A stretch of 64,000 bases of DNA from Trachythela sp. YZ-2020 (GCA_016169945.1 JADLSH010000277.1:992001-1056000); one strand, 5' to 3'; counted from the stretch's first letter, positions 10,431 to 22,986 are shown. Numbers and translations: made by a program. The notes: generated by a model not told the origin, from the sequence alone.

Positions 10431-11060
10431 TACTCGTCACGCGCGAGACACAGTACACTACACACAAATCCCATTCCACCAAGCAAGAATAATGTTCAAT
10501 TGCTGGAATGGTTACCATGTTGTTGCTATACATCCCGACAACCGCCACTTTACCACTTTTATTTTCCCCATGGGAGCAACATACTGATCTGAAAACAAGG
10601 ACTGGATAGTGCATCTTCCATGCATAAATGAAGCCAATGGCGGCCATATCGGTGTGACCACAACAAATCTACTGTTGTGTTGGGGACATGTTTAAAGAGG
10701 TTCTAACATGTTCTAGTTATTGGTGGGAAAGGAAAAATATTGTCTCGATAAGAATTTGTCATCAGTGGCCTCTCTTTCTTCCTAAATTTGCCGGTGAATA
10801 ACTAATGAGGGCACACCGATGTGGCCGCCATAAGCCTCATTATGTGGTGTTTAAAACGTTCTAAAACTCATTAAAAGATATGTTGGAAGCTATATTTTTC
10901 ACGGCTTCAAAATTGGCTTATTGAATGCAATAGGATGCTCTATCCAGTTCTAGTTTCAGATCCGTGGAGCAATATCGTTACAAGACCGCGCCACAAGACT
11001 ACATTGCCTCTGGTGATGGCTTTTCATTCCATGTGAATATGTTGAATTAAATTACCTTCT
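10431..11060 (+). pseudogene. Ty3/gypsy-like RT remnant interrupted by a MITE
   Basis: Plus strand 10480-10575 encodes CWNGYHVVAIHPDNRHFTTF-like sequence, the RT block that precedes ITPWGRYRY in gypsy elements. The frame is cut at 10573-10973 by a MITE and continues for about 90 bp. A longer homologous copy is at 57.24-57.80 kb. Confidence 0.65.
10581..10965. mobile_element. Non-autonomous DNA transposon (385 bp), hAT-like 8-bp duplication
   Basis: GGAGCAAC (10573-10580) and GGAGCAAT (10966-10973) flank it. The homologous site at 57367-57374 is empty with a single GGAGCAAT. Termini are imperfect inverted repeats sharing GATCTGAAA and ACTGGATAG. A second internal inverted pair (GGCGGCCATATCGGTGTG and complement) lies at 10640-10835. 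The hAT assignment rests only on the 8-bp duplication. Confidence 0.7.
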
Positions 11061-11460
11061 GTGGATGTATATACACAAAATACCAAGTATATTATACATG
11101 TGTCAGTTGTATAAGTGACCAACAACCCCGCTCCTGAATTTTCTATGACTAAAATTCTGTATATAGGCTATAATATATTATGTTTAATTAGGTTTTAGGA
11201 AAGTAGCCATTCCATGGGGTTTGAGTAACACTCAATAATTTGTATCAAGATTTCGTTCAGTATAAATACTTAGCATTATTAAAACAAATGAATTTCCAAA
11301 CAATTACTAAACAATGACTCAACAGCCTTTCAACATATTTACATATTGAATATTTAAATTATTATAATTAGTAAATATATTGAATATTTAAATTTATTTA
11401 ACATACATCTACCAATGTTATAAAAGACAGGTAGATCGGGAAAGCTTAGGCACAGGATCC
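11061..11460. other. AT-rich spacer
   Basis: No coding signal. TTGAATATTTAAAT appears twice within 11345-11395. Confidence 0.5.
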
Positions 11461-11534
11461 ACTCAAAATGGATTGTGTGATCATATTTTCCCACCATTTA
11501 CTTATGTAGAAACCATAGAATTTAGCGCCTCTAA

Positions 11535-11915
11535 ATGTCACTTCCTGCACTGCCAGCTTCAGAGAAACAAACTTCTGCACAGATATTACCAAGACTACCA
11601 CCCGAAATATCAAATACCCTCACTACCCCTTACTCCTGCATAAACACACCCTCCAATACATACCAAAATCCACCAACAACAAACCACCGGCCTTCAGAGC
11701 AATCCCCACCTCTTATTAACCAGGTACCAGATAACTTCACCTTTGGCATACAGCCACTCACCCCAGAAGAGAGAACAATAAAAGACACAAGGAAGAGTAA
11801 AGAAATTTGTTATTTACATAATAATATACACTTGGTATATATTGTTTTTGTTACAATATCTATGCCATTGTTCCACTCCAATCATTATAGGCTTGGAGAA
11901 GCTAGTACAGGATAG
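11535..11915 (+). CDS. Hypothetical Pro/Ser/Thr-rich ORF within repeat H
   Basis: Not recognised. The frame starts MSLPALPASEKQTSAQILPR, is rich in Pro, Ser, Thr and Asn, then includes FGIQPLTPEERTIKDTRKSK before a less convincing tail. Parts of the frame persist in other H copies (PSEQ-PPL-NQ near 30290, PASEKQASAQILPGPPPEI in each tandem unit), hinting that it was once coding. The other copies are shifted or cut by a MITE. No known domain or signal peptide is visible. It could be chance openness of a low-complexity stretch. Confidence 0.3.
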   Translation: MSLPALPASEKQTSAQILPRLPPEISNTLTTPYSCINTPSNTYQNPPTTNHRPSEQSPPLINQVPDNFTFGIQPLTPEERTIKDTRKSKEICYLHNNIHLVYIVFVTISMPLFHSNHYRLGEASTG

Positions 11916-12303
11916 TGTTATACGTATATATGCAATGAACGACATCGCTTGGATAACATGAGGCACACTGGTGTAGATCTCTCCATCATTCGCAAGGTTT
12001 GTGGACATCCTAGCTGAATAATTGTATTGTTTATGTTTGTTAACTTGAAGAATAGACGAGTTCTTATCTAACTTTGCTGTACATTGTAAGTTATATGCGT
12101 AAAATTCCTTTGGTTTTAGGAAAACCCATCTCAAAATCATAGTCACAATAACGAAGTTGAGGGCGTGGTATAATCCTGCAGGTAAGGATAATCCGGCCGG
12201 TCAGATACTCAATTTGTACTTCATTCAAGGGGCCACTCAGTGAAGGGAAACAGCCCATAAATCGAAACGGTTTGTTAGCAGTAAAGCAAACTTAACTCCT
12301 TAC

Positions 12304-12417
12304 CTCGACTGCGTGTGCTAAGTTGCGAAGTGGAACTAACATTGTGTTCGGAAGCGACATGCACTGTGGGTTCCAATAATGAAGTCTTGTTCTCGGTTTT
12401 CTTCGATGGGCCACCAT
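12304..12417 (-). other. E1 exon-like module, copy 2 (114 bp)
   Basis: Acceptor ATAG then 38 codon-equivalents with phase 1 at both ends, then GTAAGG. Core KTSLLEPTVHVASEHN. The best preserved E1 of the GGPSKK subtype. Confidence 0.6.
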
Positions 12418-12763
12418 CTATAAAATATATTTGTACTTAATACTGAGGTGTATCAAGAGATATGCTCGAGAGTTTGTAGTATCAAACTAACCGGAAAATA
12501 TAAGAGAAGGATCGGCATTTTGAGTGAAGACTTTCTTCTCTATGTCAATAACATAAAAGGTATAAGCTAAATCTTGTAAACCCTCTAGTATATCGTTTAT
12601 CATTACCTTTTAGTTGGGTGCACTGATAAGACTATACTCAAGTGCCAAAGATGCGAGAAGGCTCTAGGAGGTATGTTGCCAAATGTCATTGCACCCAACC
12701 ACTAAATCATGATCAATTTCATTCTCAAAATGTATTGTGTGATCATATTTTCCCACCATTTAC

Positions 12764-12874
12764 CTGGATCGAATCGTGAAAAGGAATGCATTTCGGATTC
12801 GGAATGGCCACGCATCATGGGTTTATACAATGAAGTATTGTTCTTGGTTTCCTCTGATTCATTTTGATAGTCAT
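12764..12874 (-). other. E1 exon-like module, copy 3 (111 bp)
   Basis: Subtype DYQNESEETKN with core NTSLYKPMMRGHSESE. Its donor GTAAATGG differs from other copies because a duplication junction joins it to another H block, yet the phase is kept. Confidence 0.55.
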
Positions 12875-13754
12875 CTATAAATATATTTGCCTTTAATACA
12901 GAGGTGTATCCAAGGGCGTATACCTAATTGTACAATGAACCTAACTCAACAATATAGCAAGAACTTCAATGCTTTGAGCGAAGGTCATCGTCTGCAAGTT
13001 AGTAGCCTAACTAATAGGCTAAATCGCACAAACCCTCAAGTAAAATGTTTATTACTAGCTACTATTTGAGCACAATGATGATACTATGGTCAAGTGCCAA
13101 AATATGTGTCAACCCTCTATGAGGTATAGGGTATATATTTCCCTCCAGAAAAGGTAAATATGTCAATGGGATAATGCAAACCTCATACGGATAATGAATA
13201 TTTTTGTGCACCTGATTTGCAGTCAAATTCAGACCTTCTAAATTAACCACTATTTTATTTAAATTATCAAATTATGTTATGTAAAATACTCTATATGTTT
13301 ATTATTACATTATTTTTGTATTATTCAGGCTCTCCTATATACAAAACTTTATTCATTATATTTCGAAGGTTGAAGTTTATTTACAAATTGAATGACCTAT
13401 ATAACTATGTATACCTTCTAGCCAAAGTAGCATTAGGATTGAGCCAAAAAGTTTTGAAGACGCAAATTTGCAGGAACAAAGTGTCTAAATATTTCGATTT
13501 CATGAAGTGTTTGTCGCAGACTTTTTCCGTTGATATATCAAGCAAGGTCTTAGCTAGAATGTTAGATTTTGGGAGTGTTTCTTAATTTCCAGGGAGTGTA
13601 GCTGATATTTTCCCACCATTTACCTATGTAAAAACCCTAGAATTTAGTACCTCTAAATGCCACTTCGTGCACTGCCAGCTTCGGAGAAACAAGCTTCTGC
13701 ACAGATACTTCCAGGACCGCCACCCGAAATATCAAATCCCCTCACCACCCCTTA

Positions 13755-14478
13755 AGCTCGGCGCGCACTAGCGCAACTTGCATGGCCACATGCCATTCGT
13801 GACGAGTTGCGAAGGGACAAAATCCTGGTGCGCGGAGAACATATGCGGTGTTTTTGTCATTCGTGTCGTGAAAACCAAATATCAAACATATTTGATATTT
13901 TCTGTCACGCGTCAGAATATTTCCTAGTGTTCGGAGAGCAAACGGAAGCAGCCCTTCAAAACAAACAAAATGCGCATGCGTGTCATCACACAAACAACAT
14001 CGCGGATCACAGTGAACTGGTTACGGAAGCAATTTTAGAGGACAAAATCGTAGATTGTCTTCGTATCGTCCATCGCTTGTAATCACTCGGGTTCGTAGAA
14101 TCCATCGCCTTATCCACAACTTACGATTAGCTGCCTTTAAACATCTCCGGCGTCGTCGCACTAGCAAGAGAACTACTAATAGTTATTCGTCCATTGACAC
14201 TGAATGGTTGTATTATTCTTCAAAAGCATCCGCCATGTTGTTTGTTTGATGACACCATGCGCATTTTGATTGTTTTGAAGAGCTACTTACGTTTGCTCTG
14301 CGGACACTAGGAAATTTTGGCACGCGTGACAGAAAATATCAAATATGTTTGATATTTGGTTTTCACGACACGAATGAAAAAAACACCGCATATGTTCCCC
14401 CACACTAGGATTTTGTCCCTGCGCAACTCGGCACGAATGACATGAGGCCATGCAGGTTGCGCTAGTGTGCGCCGATCT
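13755..14478. mobile_element. Harbinger-type MITE, array unit A (724 bp)
   Basis: Long inverted arms of about 190 bp, extending imperfectly towards 250 bp (start AGCTCGGCGCGCACTAGCGC, end complementary), flanked by TTA at 13752-13754 and 14479-14481. The empty target with one TTA is at 11630. The centre, on minus, encodes RKLWIRRWILRTR, resembling the Arg-rich N-terminus of Harbinger transposases, so it probably derives by internal deletion. Confidence 0.88.
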
Positions 14479-14752
14479 TTACTACTGCACACACACACCC
14501 TCCAATACACAGCAAGATCCACTAACACCAAACCTCCAGCCTTAAAAGCAAACCCTACCCCTTACTAATGAGATACCAGATAACCCCACCTTTAGTATAC
14601 AGCCACTCGCCCCAGAAACCAGAACAATAAAATACCCAAGGAAAAGTAAAGAAACTTGTTATTACATATACACTTGGTTTATATTGTTTTAGTTGCAGTA
14701 TTTAATGCCATTGTTCTAATCCAATACACAATACACAATAACCCGACCTTTA

Positions 14753-15289
14753 AGCCGGTTTTCCAAATGCGAAGTTTTTCGCGCGAAGCGTTTTTTTTCG
14801 CCTTTACCCATGCGTGTTTTGTCAATTAAATAATTGTCATTGGGCGATCAAATTCGAATCTGTTCGCGGGGACGAAAATAGGAGTTCGAATGATTTCCAC
14901 TTTTTCGCGGCGAAAGAAGTCGTTAGCCAATCAGATTTCAGAATTTTCATCTCGTCTTTCATCATCTTTCAAAATGGCGGATATTCTACAAGACATCGAG
15001 AGGTCCGAGACATGTACAAATGATGAATTAAATCGTCAACAGTCGTTGGTTAACTTTGATAAGGAAGTCTTCATAGAAGAATTAACAAAATATAGATGTA
15101 TCTGGGACGTAAACAGCGATAACATTTGATAAACATTGTAAACTCTACGATTCAATGTCGCCATTTTGTTTTGAATTTTATATTTGGCGCTATGATTTTT
15201 CGATCGCTCGTGGAAATGCAACAACTTTTCATGCGAAATTATTCGCACGAAATAACCCGCTTAGCGTGAAAAAATTCGCCATGATCGCC
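14753..15289 (+). pseudogene. Remnant of a second transposon with a MADF-like ORF start
   Basis: Only unit A carries this 537-bp block. Imperfect terminal inverted repeats (TGCGAAGTTTTTCGCGCGAAGCG against GGCGAATTTTTTCACGCTAAGCG) bound it. A 51-codon frame at 14974-15129 starts MADILQDIE and contains FDKEVFIEELTKYRCIWDV, the start of a MADF DNA-binding domain, then stops. MADF proteins accompany some Harbinger-type elements. The block replaces about 380 bp of the unit, including most of one E1 module, so it was not a clean insertion. Confidence 0.6.
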
Positions 15290-15503
15290 ATGAGCCATAA
15301 TCTATAAATATATTTGCATTTAATACAGAGGTGTATCCAGGGAAATACCTAATTGTAGAATGATGCTAATCCTGCCGGTCAGATACTCAATTTATACTTC
15401 ATTCAGGGGCCAAACACTGAAAGAAGGATGATGGACCATTGGACGCTGGACCGCCCATCAATCGAAACGCTCTTTTAGCTGTAAAGTAAACGAAATTCCT
15501 TAC

Positions 15504-15629
15504 CTGACTTGGGTGTGAGAAAATTGAATCGTGAAAAGGAAAGCATTTCGGATTCGGAATGGCCACGCATCATGGGTTTATACAATGAAGTATTGTTCTT
15601 GGTTTCCTCTGATTCACTTTGATAGTCTT
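15504..15629 (-). other. E1 exon-like module, copy 4 (126 bp)
   Basis: DYQSESEETKN subtype with tail FNFLTPKS, donor GTAAGG, acceptor TTATAG, phase 1 at both ends. Confidence 0.6.
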
Positions 15630-16486
15630 CTATAAATATATTTGCCTTTAATACAGAGGTGTATCCAAGGGCGTATACCTAATTGTACAATGAACCTAAC
15701 TCAACAATATAGCAAGAACTTCAATGCTTTGAGCGAAGGTCATCGTCTGTAAGTTAGTAGCCTAACTAATAGGCTAAATCGCACAAACCCTCAAGTAAAA
15801 TGTTTATTACTAGCTACTATTTGAGCACAATGATGATACTATGGTCAAGTGCCAATGGTATATATTTCCCTCCAGAAAAGGTAAATCTGTCAATGGGATA
15901 ATGCAAACCTCATACGGATAATGAATATTTTTGTGCACCTGATTTGCAGTCAAATTCAGACCTTCTAAATTAAACACAATTTTTTTTTAAATTATCAAAG
16001 TAATTATATGATGTAAAATACTCTATATGTTTATTATTACATTATTTTTGTATTATTGAGACTCTCCTATATAGAAAACTTTATCCATTATATTTCGAAG
16101 GTTGAAGTTTATTTACAAATTGAATGACCTATATAACTATGTATACCTTCTAGGCAAAGTAGCATTAGGATTGAGCCAAAAAGTTTTGAGGACGCAAATT
16201 TGCAGGAACAAAGTGTCTAAATATTTGGATTTCATGAAGTGTTTGTGACAGACTTTTTCCGTTGATATATCAAGCAAGGTCTTAGCTAGAATGTTAGATT
16301 TTGGGAGTGTTTCATAATTTCCAGGGATTGTAGCTGATATTTTCCCACGCTTTACCTATGTAAAAACCCAAGAATTTAGTGCCTCTAAATGCCACTTCGT
16401 GCACTGTCAGCTTCAGAGAAACAAGCTTCTGCACAGATACTTCCAGGACCGCCACCCGAAATATCAAATCCCCTCACCACCCTTTA

Positions 16487-17210
16487 AGCCCGGCGCACAC
16501 TAGCGCAACTTGCATGGCCACATGCCATTCGTGACGAGTTGCGAAGGGACAAAATCCTGGTGTGCAGAGAACATATGCGGTGTTTTTGTCATTCGTGTCG
16601 TGAAAACCAAATATCAAACATATTTGATATTTTCTGTCGCGCGTCAGAATATTTCCTAGTGTTCGGAGAGCAAACTGAAGCAGCCCTTCAAAACAAACAA
16701 AATGCGCATGCGTGTCATCACACAAACAACATCGCGGATCACAGTGAACTGGTTACGGAAGCAATTTTAGAGGACAAAATCGTAGATTGTCTTCGTATCG
16801 TCCATCGCTTGTAATCACTTGGGTTCGTAGAATCCATCGCCTTGTCCACAATTTACGGTTAGCTGCCTTTAAACATCTCCGGCGTCGTCGCATTAGCAAG
16901 AGAACTACTAATAGTTATTCGTCTATTGACACTGAATGGTTGTATTATTCTTCAAAAGCATCCGCCATGTTGTTTGTTTGATGACACCATGCGCATTTTG
17001 ATTGTTTTGAAGAGCTGCTTACGTTTGCTCTCCGGACACTAGGAAATTTTGACACGCGTGACAGAAAATATCAAATATGTTTGATTTTTGGTTTTCACGA
17101 CACGAATAACAAAAACACCATATATGTCCCCCCATACTAGGATTTTTTCTCTGCGCAACTCGGCACGGATGACATGCGGCTATGCAGGTTGCCCTAGTGC
17201 GCGCCGATCT
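16487..17210. mobile_element. Harbinger-type MITE, array unit B (724 bp)
   Basis: Same element as in unit A, starting AGCCCGGCGCACACTAGCGC, with TTA at 16484-16486 and 17211-17213. It was copied with the array unit. Confidence 0.9.
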
Positions 17211-17763
17211 TTACTCCTGGACACACACACCCACCAATACAGAGCAAGATCCACTAACACCAAACCTCCAGCCTTAAAAGCAAACCCCACCCCTTACTAA
17301 TGAGATACCAGGTAACCCCACCTTTAGCATACAGCCACTCGCCCCAGAAACCAGAACAATAAAATACCCCAGGAAAAGTAAAGAAACTTGTTATTACATA
17401 TACACTTGGTTTATATTGTTTTAATTGCAGTGTTTAATGCCATTGTTCTAATCCAATACACCATACACAAGAACCCGACCTTTAGTCAACGTTCGTAGTG
17501 GTCAGGGAGACTAAAATTCAAGGACGTTTCAAAGACTTTCCAGGCCATGTAACAAGAAATTCAAGGACTATTTAGGGCTGAAAAAAAAGGACTTAGAAGT
17601 CGGCAAAAAGTGCTGTTAATTGTACAATCGAGCGACAACCGACATGTCAGAAAATACAGTATCCAGAAATCTAAAGCAAAAATAATTCAAGGAGGATAAT
17701 GGAACCCAGAATGCCCATGAATCGAAACGCTTTTTCAGCTATAAAATAAACCAAATTCCTTAC

Positions 17764-17883
17764 CTGACATGGATGTGTCAAGATCAAATCCTGAACTGGG
17801 ATGAATTTCGGTTTCGGAATGACCACGCATCATGGGCTTAAATAATGCAGTATTGCGCTTTGGTCTCCTTGATGAGCCATAAT
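17764..17883 (-). other. E1 exon-like module, copy 5 (120 bp)
   Basis: Third subtype: YGSSRRPKR followed by core NTALFKPMMRGHSETE and tail DLDTSMS. It lies 203 bp from copy 6 in the same unit. Confidence 0.6.
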
Positions 17884-18086
17884 CTATAAATATATTTGCA
17901 TTTAATACAGAGATGTATCCAGGGAAATACCTAATTGTAGAATGGTGCTAATCCTGCCGGTCAGATACTCAATTTATACTTCATTCAGGGGGCCAAACAC
18001 TGAAAGAAGGATGATGGACCATTGGACGCTGGACCGCCCATCAATCGAAACGCTCTTTTAGCTGTAAAGTAAACGAAATTCCTTAC

Positions 18087-18212
18087 CTGACTTGGGTGTG
18101 AGAAAATTGAATCGTGAAAAGGAATGCATTTCGGATTCGGAATGGCCACGCATCATGGGTTTATACAATGAAGTATTGTTCTTGGTTTCCTCTGATTCAC
18201 TTTGATAGTCTT
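18087..18212 (-). other. E1 exon-like module, copy 6 (126 bp)
   Basis: Same subtype as copy 4; core NTSLYKPMMRGHSESE, splice-type flanks intact. Confidence 0.6.
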
Positions 18213-19097
18213 CTATAAATATATTTGCCTTTAATACAGAGGTGTATCCAAGGGCGTTTACTTAATTGTACAATGAACCTAACTCAACAATATAGCAAGA
18301 ACTTCAATGCTTTGAGCGAAGGTCATCGTCTGTAAGTTAGTAGCCTAACTAATAGGCTAAATCGCACAAACCCTCAAGTAAAATGTTTATTACTAGCTAC
18401 TATTTGAGCACAATGATGATACTATGGTCAAGTGCCAAAATATGTGTCAACCCTCTATGAGGTATAGGGTATATATTTCCCTCCAGAAAAGGTAAATCTG
18501 TCAATGGGATAATGCAAACCTCATACGGATAATGAATATTTTTGTGCACCTGATTTGCAGTCAAATTCAGACCTTCTAAATTAACCACAATTTTTTTTTT
18601 AATTATCAAAGTAATTATATGATGTAAAATACTCTATATGTTTATTATTACATTATTTTTGTATTATTGAGACTCTCCTATATAGAAAACTTTATCCATT
18701 ATATTTCGAAGGTTGAAGTTTATTTACAAATTGAATGACCTATATAACTATGTATACCTTCTAGGCAAAGTAGCATTAGGATTGAGCCAAAAAGTTTTGA
18801 GGACGCAAATTTGCAGGAACAAAGTGTCTAAATATTTGGATTTCATGAAGTGTTTGTGACAGACTTTTTCCGTTGATATATCAAGCAAGGTCTTAGCTAG
18901 AATGTTAGATTTTGGGAGTGTTTCATAATTTCCAGGGATTGTAGCTGATATTTTCCCACGCTTTACCTATGTAAAAACCCAAGAATTTAGTGCCTCTAAA
19001 TGCCACTTCGTGCACTGTCAGCTTCAGAGAAACAAGCTTCTGCACAGATACTTCCAGGACCGCCACCCGAAATATCAAATCCCCTCACCACCCTTTA

Positions 19098-19821
19098 AGC
19101 CCGGCGCACACTAGCGCAACTTGCATGGCCACATGCCATTCGTGACGAGTTGCGAAGGGACAAAATCCTGGTGTGCAGAGAACATATGCGGTGTTTTTGT
19201 CATTCGTGTCGTGAAAACCAAATATCAAACATATTTGATATTTTCTGTCGCGCGTCAGAATATTTCCTAGTGTTCGGAGAGCAAACTGAAGCAGCCCTTC
19301 AAAACAAACAAAATGCGCATGCGTGTCATCACACAAACAACATCGCGGATCACAGTGAACTGGTTACGGAAGCAATTTTAGAGGACAAAATCGTAGATTG
19401 TCTTCGTATCGTCCATCGCTTGTAATCACTTGGGTTCGTAGAATCCATCGCCTTGTCCACAATTTACGGTTAGCTGCCTTTAAACATCTCCGGCGTCGTC
19501 GCATTAGCAAGAGAACTACTAATAGTTATTCGTCTATTGACACTGAATGGTTGTATTATTCTTCAAAAGCATCCGCCATGTTGTTTGTTTGATGACACCA
19601 TGCGCATTTTGATTGTTTTGAAGAGCTGCTTACGTTTGCTCTCCGGACACTAGGAAATTTTGACACGCGTGACAGAAAATATCAAATATGTTTGATTTTT
19701 GGTTTTCACGACACGAATAACAAAAACACCATATATGTCCCCCCATACTAGGATTTTTTCTCTGCGCAACTCGGCACGGATGACATGCGGCTATGCAGGT
19801 TGCCCTAGTGCGCGCCGATCT
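19098..19821. mobile_element. Harbinger-type MITE, array unit C (724 bp)
   Basis: Identical or nearly identical to the unit B copy, exactly 2,611 bp downstream. Confidence 0.9.
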
Positions 19822-20374
19822 TTACTCCTGGACACACACACCCACCAATACAGAGCAAGATCCACTAACACCAAACCTCCAGCCTTAAAAGCAAACCCCA
19901 CCCCTTACTAATGAGATACCAGGTAACCCCACCTTTAGCATACAGCCACTCGCCCCAGAAACCAGAACAATAAAATACCCCAGGAAAAGTAAAGAAACTT
20001 GTTATTACATATACACTTGGTTTATATTGTTTTAATTGCAGTGTTTAATGCCATTGTTCTAATCCAATACACCATACACAAGAACCCGACCTTTAGTCAA
20101 CGTTCGTAGTGGTCAGGGAGACTAAAATTCAAGGACGTTTCAAAGACTTTCCAGGCCATGTAACAAGAAATTCAAGGACTATTTAGGGCTGAAAAAAAAG
20201 GACTTAGAAGTCGGTAAAAAGTGCTGTTAATTGTACAATCGAGCGACAACCGACATGTCAGAAAATACAGTATCCAGAAATCTAAAGCAAAAATAATTCA
20301 AGGAGGATAATGGAACCCAGAATGCCCATGAATCGAAACGCTTTTTCAGCTATAAAATAAACCAAATTCCTTAC

Positions 20375-20494
20375 CTGACATGGATGTGTCAAGATCAAAT
20401 CCTGAACTGGGATGAATTTCGGTTTCGGAATGACCACGCATCATGGGCTTAAATAATGCAGTATTGCGCTTTGGTCTCCTTGATGAGCCATAAT
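20375..20494 (-). other. E1 exon-like module, copy 7 (120 bp)
   Basis: Array duplicate of copy 5, offset 2,611 bp. Confidence 0.6.
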
Positions 20495-20697
20495 CTATAA
20501 ATATATTTGCATTTAATACAGAGATGTATCCAGGGAAATACCTAATTGTAGAATGGTGCTAATCCTGCCGGTCAGATACTCAATTTATACTTCATTCAGG
20601 GGGCCAAACACTGAAAGAAGGATGATGGACCATTGGACGCTGGACCGCCCATCAATCGAAACGCTCTTTTAGCTGTAAAGTAAACGAAATTCCTTAC

Positions 20698-20823
20698 CTG
20701 ACTTGGGTGTGAGAAAATTGAATCGTGAAAAGGAATGCATTTCGGATTCGGAATGGCCACGCATCATGGGTTTATACAATGAAGTATTGTTCTTGGTTTC
20801 CTCTGATTCACTTTGATAGTCTT
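20698..20823 (-). other. E1 exon-like module, copy 8 (126 bp)
   Basis: Array duplicate of copy 6, offset 2,611 bp. Confidence 0.6.
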
Positions 20824-21708
20824 CTATAAATATATTTGCCTTTAATACAGAGGTGTATCCAAGGGCGTTTACTTAATTGTACAATGAACCTAACTCAACA
20901 ATATAGCAAGAACTTCAATGCTTTGAGCGAAGGTCATCGTCTGTAAGTTAGTAGCCTAACTAATAGGCTAAATCGCACAAACCCTCAAGTAAAATGTTTA
21001 TTACTAGCTACTATTTGAGCACAATGATGATACTATGGTCAAGTGCCAAAATATGTGTCAACCCTCTATGAGGTATAGGGTATATATTTCCCTCCAGAAA
21101 AGGTAAATCTGTCAATGGGATAATGCAAACCTCATACGGATAATGAATATTTTTGTGCACCTGATTTGCAGTCAAATTCAGACCTTCTAAATTAACCACA
21201 ATTTTTTTTTTAATTATCAAAGTAATTATATGATGTAAAATACTCTATATGTTTATTATTACATTATTTTTGTATTATTGAGACTCTCCTATATAGAAAA
21301 CTTTATCCATTATATTTCGAAGGTTGAAGTTTATTTACAAATTGAATGACCTATATAACTATGTATACCTTCTAGGCAAAGTAGCATTAGGATTGAGCCA
21401 AAAAGTTTTGAGGACGCAAATTTGCAGGAACAAAGTGTCTAAATATTTGGATTTCATGAAGTGTTTGTGACAGACTTTTTCCGTTGATATATCAAGCAAG
21501 GTCTTAGCTAGAATGTTAGATTTTGGGAGTGTTTCATAATTTCCAGGGATTGTAGCTGATATTTTCCCACGCTTTACCTATGTAAAAACCCAAGAATTTA
21601 GTGCCTCTAAATGCCACTTCGTGCACTGTCAGCTTCAGAGAAACAAGCTTCTGCACAGATACTTCCAGGACCGCCACCCGAAATATCAAATCCCCTCACC
21701 ACCCTTTA

Positions 21709-22432
21709 AGCCCGGCGCACACTAGCGCAACTTGCATGGCCACATGCCATTCGTGACGAGTTGCGAAGGGACAAAATCCTGGTGTGCAGAGAACATATGC
21801 GGTGTTTTTGTCATTCGTGTCGTGAAAACATAATATCAAACATATTTGATATTTTCTGTCACGCGTCAGAATATTTCCTAGTGTTCGGAGAGCAAACTGA
21901 AGCAGCCCTTCAAAGCAAACAAAATGCGCATGCGTGTCATCACACAAACAACATCGCGGATCACAGTGAACTGGTTACGGAAGCAATTTTAGAGGACAAA
22001 ATCGTAGATTGTCTTCGTATCGTCCATCGCTTGTAATCACTTGGGTTCGTAGAATCCATCGCCTTGTCCACAATTTACGGTTAGCTGCCTTTAAACATCT
22101 CCGGCGTCGTCGCATTAGCAAGAGAACTACTAATAGTTATTCGTCTATTGACACTGAATGGTTGTATTATTCTTCAAAAGCATCCGCCATGTTGTTTGTT
22201 TGATGACACCATGCGCATTTTGATTGTTTTGAAGAGCTGCTTACGTTTGCTCTCCGGACACTAGGAAATTTTGACACGCGTGACAGAAAATATCAAATAT
22301 GTTTGATTTTTGGTTTTCACGACACGAATAACAAAAACACCATATATGTCCCCCCATACTAGGATTTTTTCTCTGCGCAACTCGGCACGGATGACATGCG
22401 GCTATGCAGGTTGCCCTAGTGTGCGCCGATCT
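21709..22432. mobile_element. Harbinger-type MITE, array unit D (724 bp)
   Basis: Fourth array copy, with a few substitutions against unit C (for example near 21829 and 21896). Confidence 0.9.
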
Positions 22433-22986
22433 TTACTCCTGGACACACACACCCACCAATACACAGCAAGATCCACTAACACCAAACCTCCAGCCTTAAA
22501 AGCAAACCCCACCCCTTACTAATGAGATACCAGGTAACCCCACCTTTAGCATACAGCCACTCGCCCCAGAAACCAGAACAATAAAATACCCCAGGAAAAG
22601 TAAAGAAACTTGTTATTACATATACACTTGGTTTATATTGTTTTTGATTGCAGTGTTTAATGCCATTGTTCTAATCCAATACACCATACACAATAACCCG
22701 ACCTTTAGTCAACGTTCGTAGTGGTCAGGGAGACTAAAATTCAAGGACGTTCCAAAGACTTTCCAGGCCATGTAACAAGAAATTCAAGGACTATTTAGGG
22801 CTGAAAAAAAAGGACTTAGAAGTCGGTAAAAAGTGCTGTTAATTGTACAATCGAGCGACAACCGACATGTCAGAAAATACAGTATCCAGAAATCTAAAGC
22901 AAAAATAATTCAAGGAGGATAATGGAACCCAGAATGCCCATGAATCGAAGCGCTTTGTCAGCTATAAAATAAACCAAATTCCTTAC

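Larger units (their letters stand above)
11461..12711. repeat. Repeat H, copy H2
   Basis: Carries the H block order without the Harbinger MITE found in the tandem units: the uninterrupted target is a single TTA at 11630-11632 within ACTACCCCTTACTCCTGCA. Includes E1 copy 2 and the Pro/Ser-rich open frame at 11535. Confidence 0.85.

Noticed and set aside
13742..13993. 83-codon minus frame repeated in each array unit
   Set aside because: It lies inside the inverted arm of the MITE; its recurrence reflects the copied repeat, not a gene.
13807..14249. 91- and 64-codon plus frames in each unit
   Set aside because: MITE sequence read on the opposite strand; the Harbinger-like signal is on minus.
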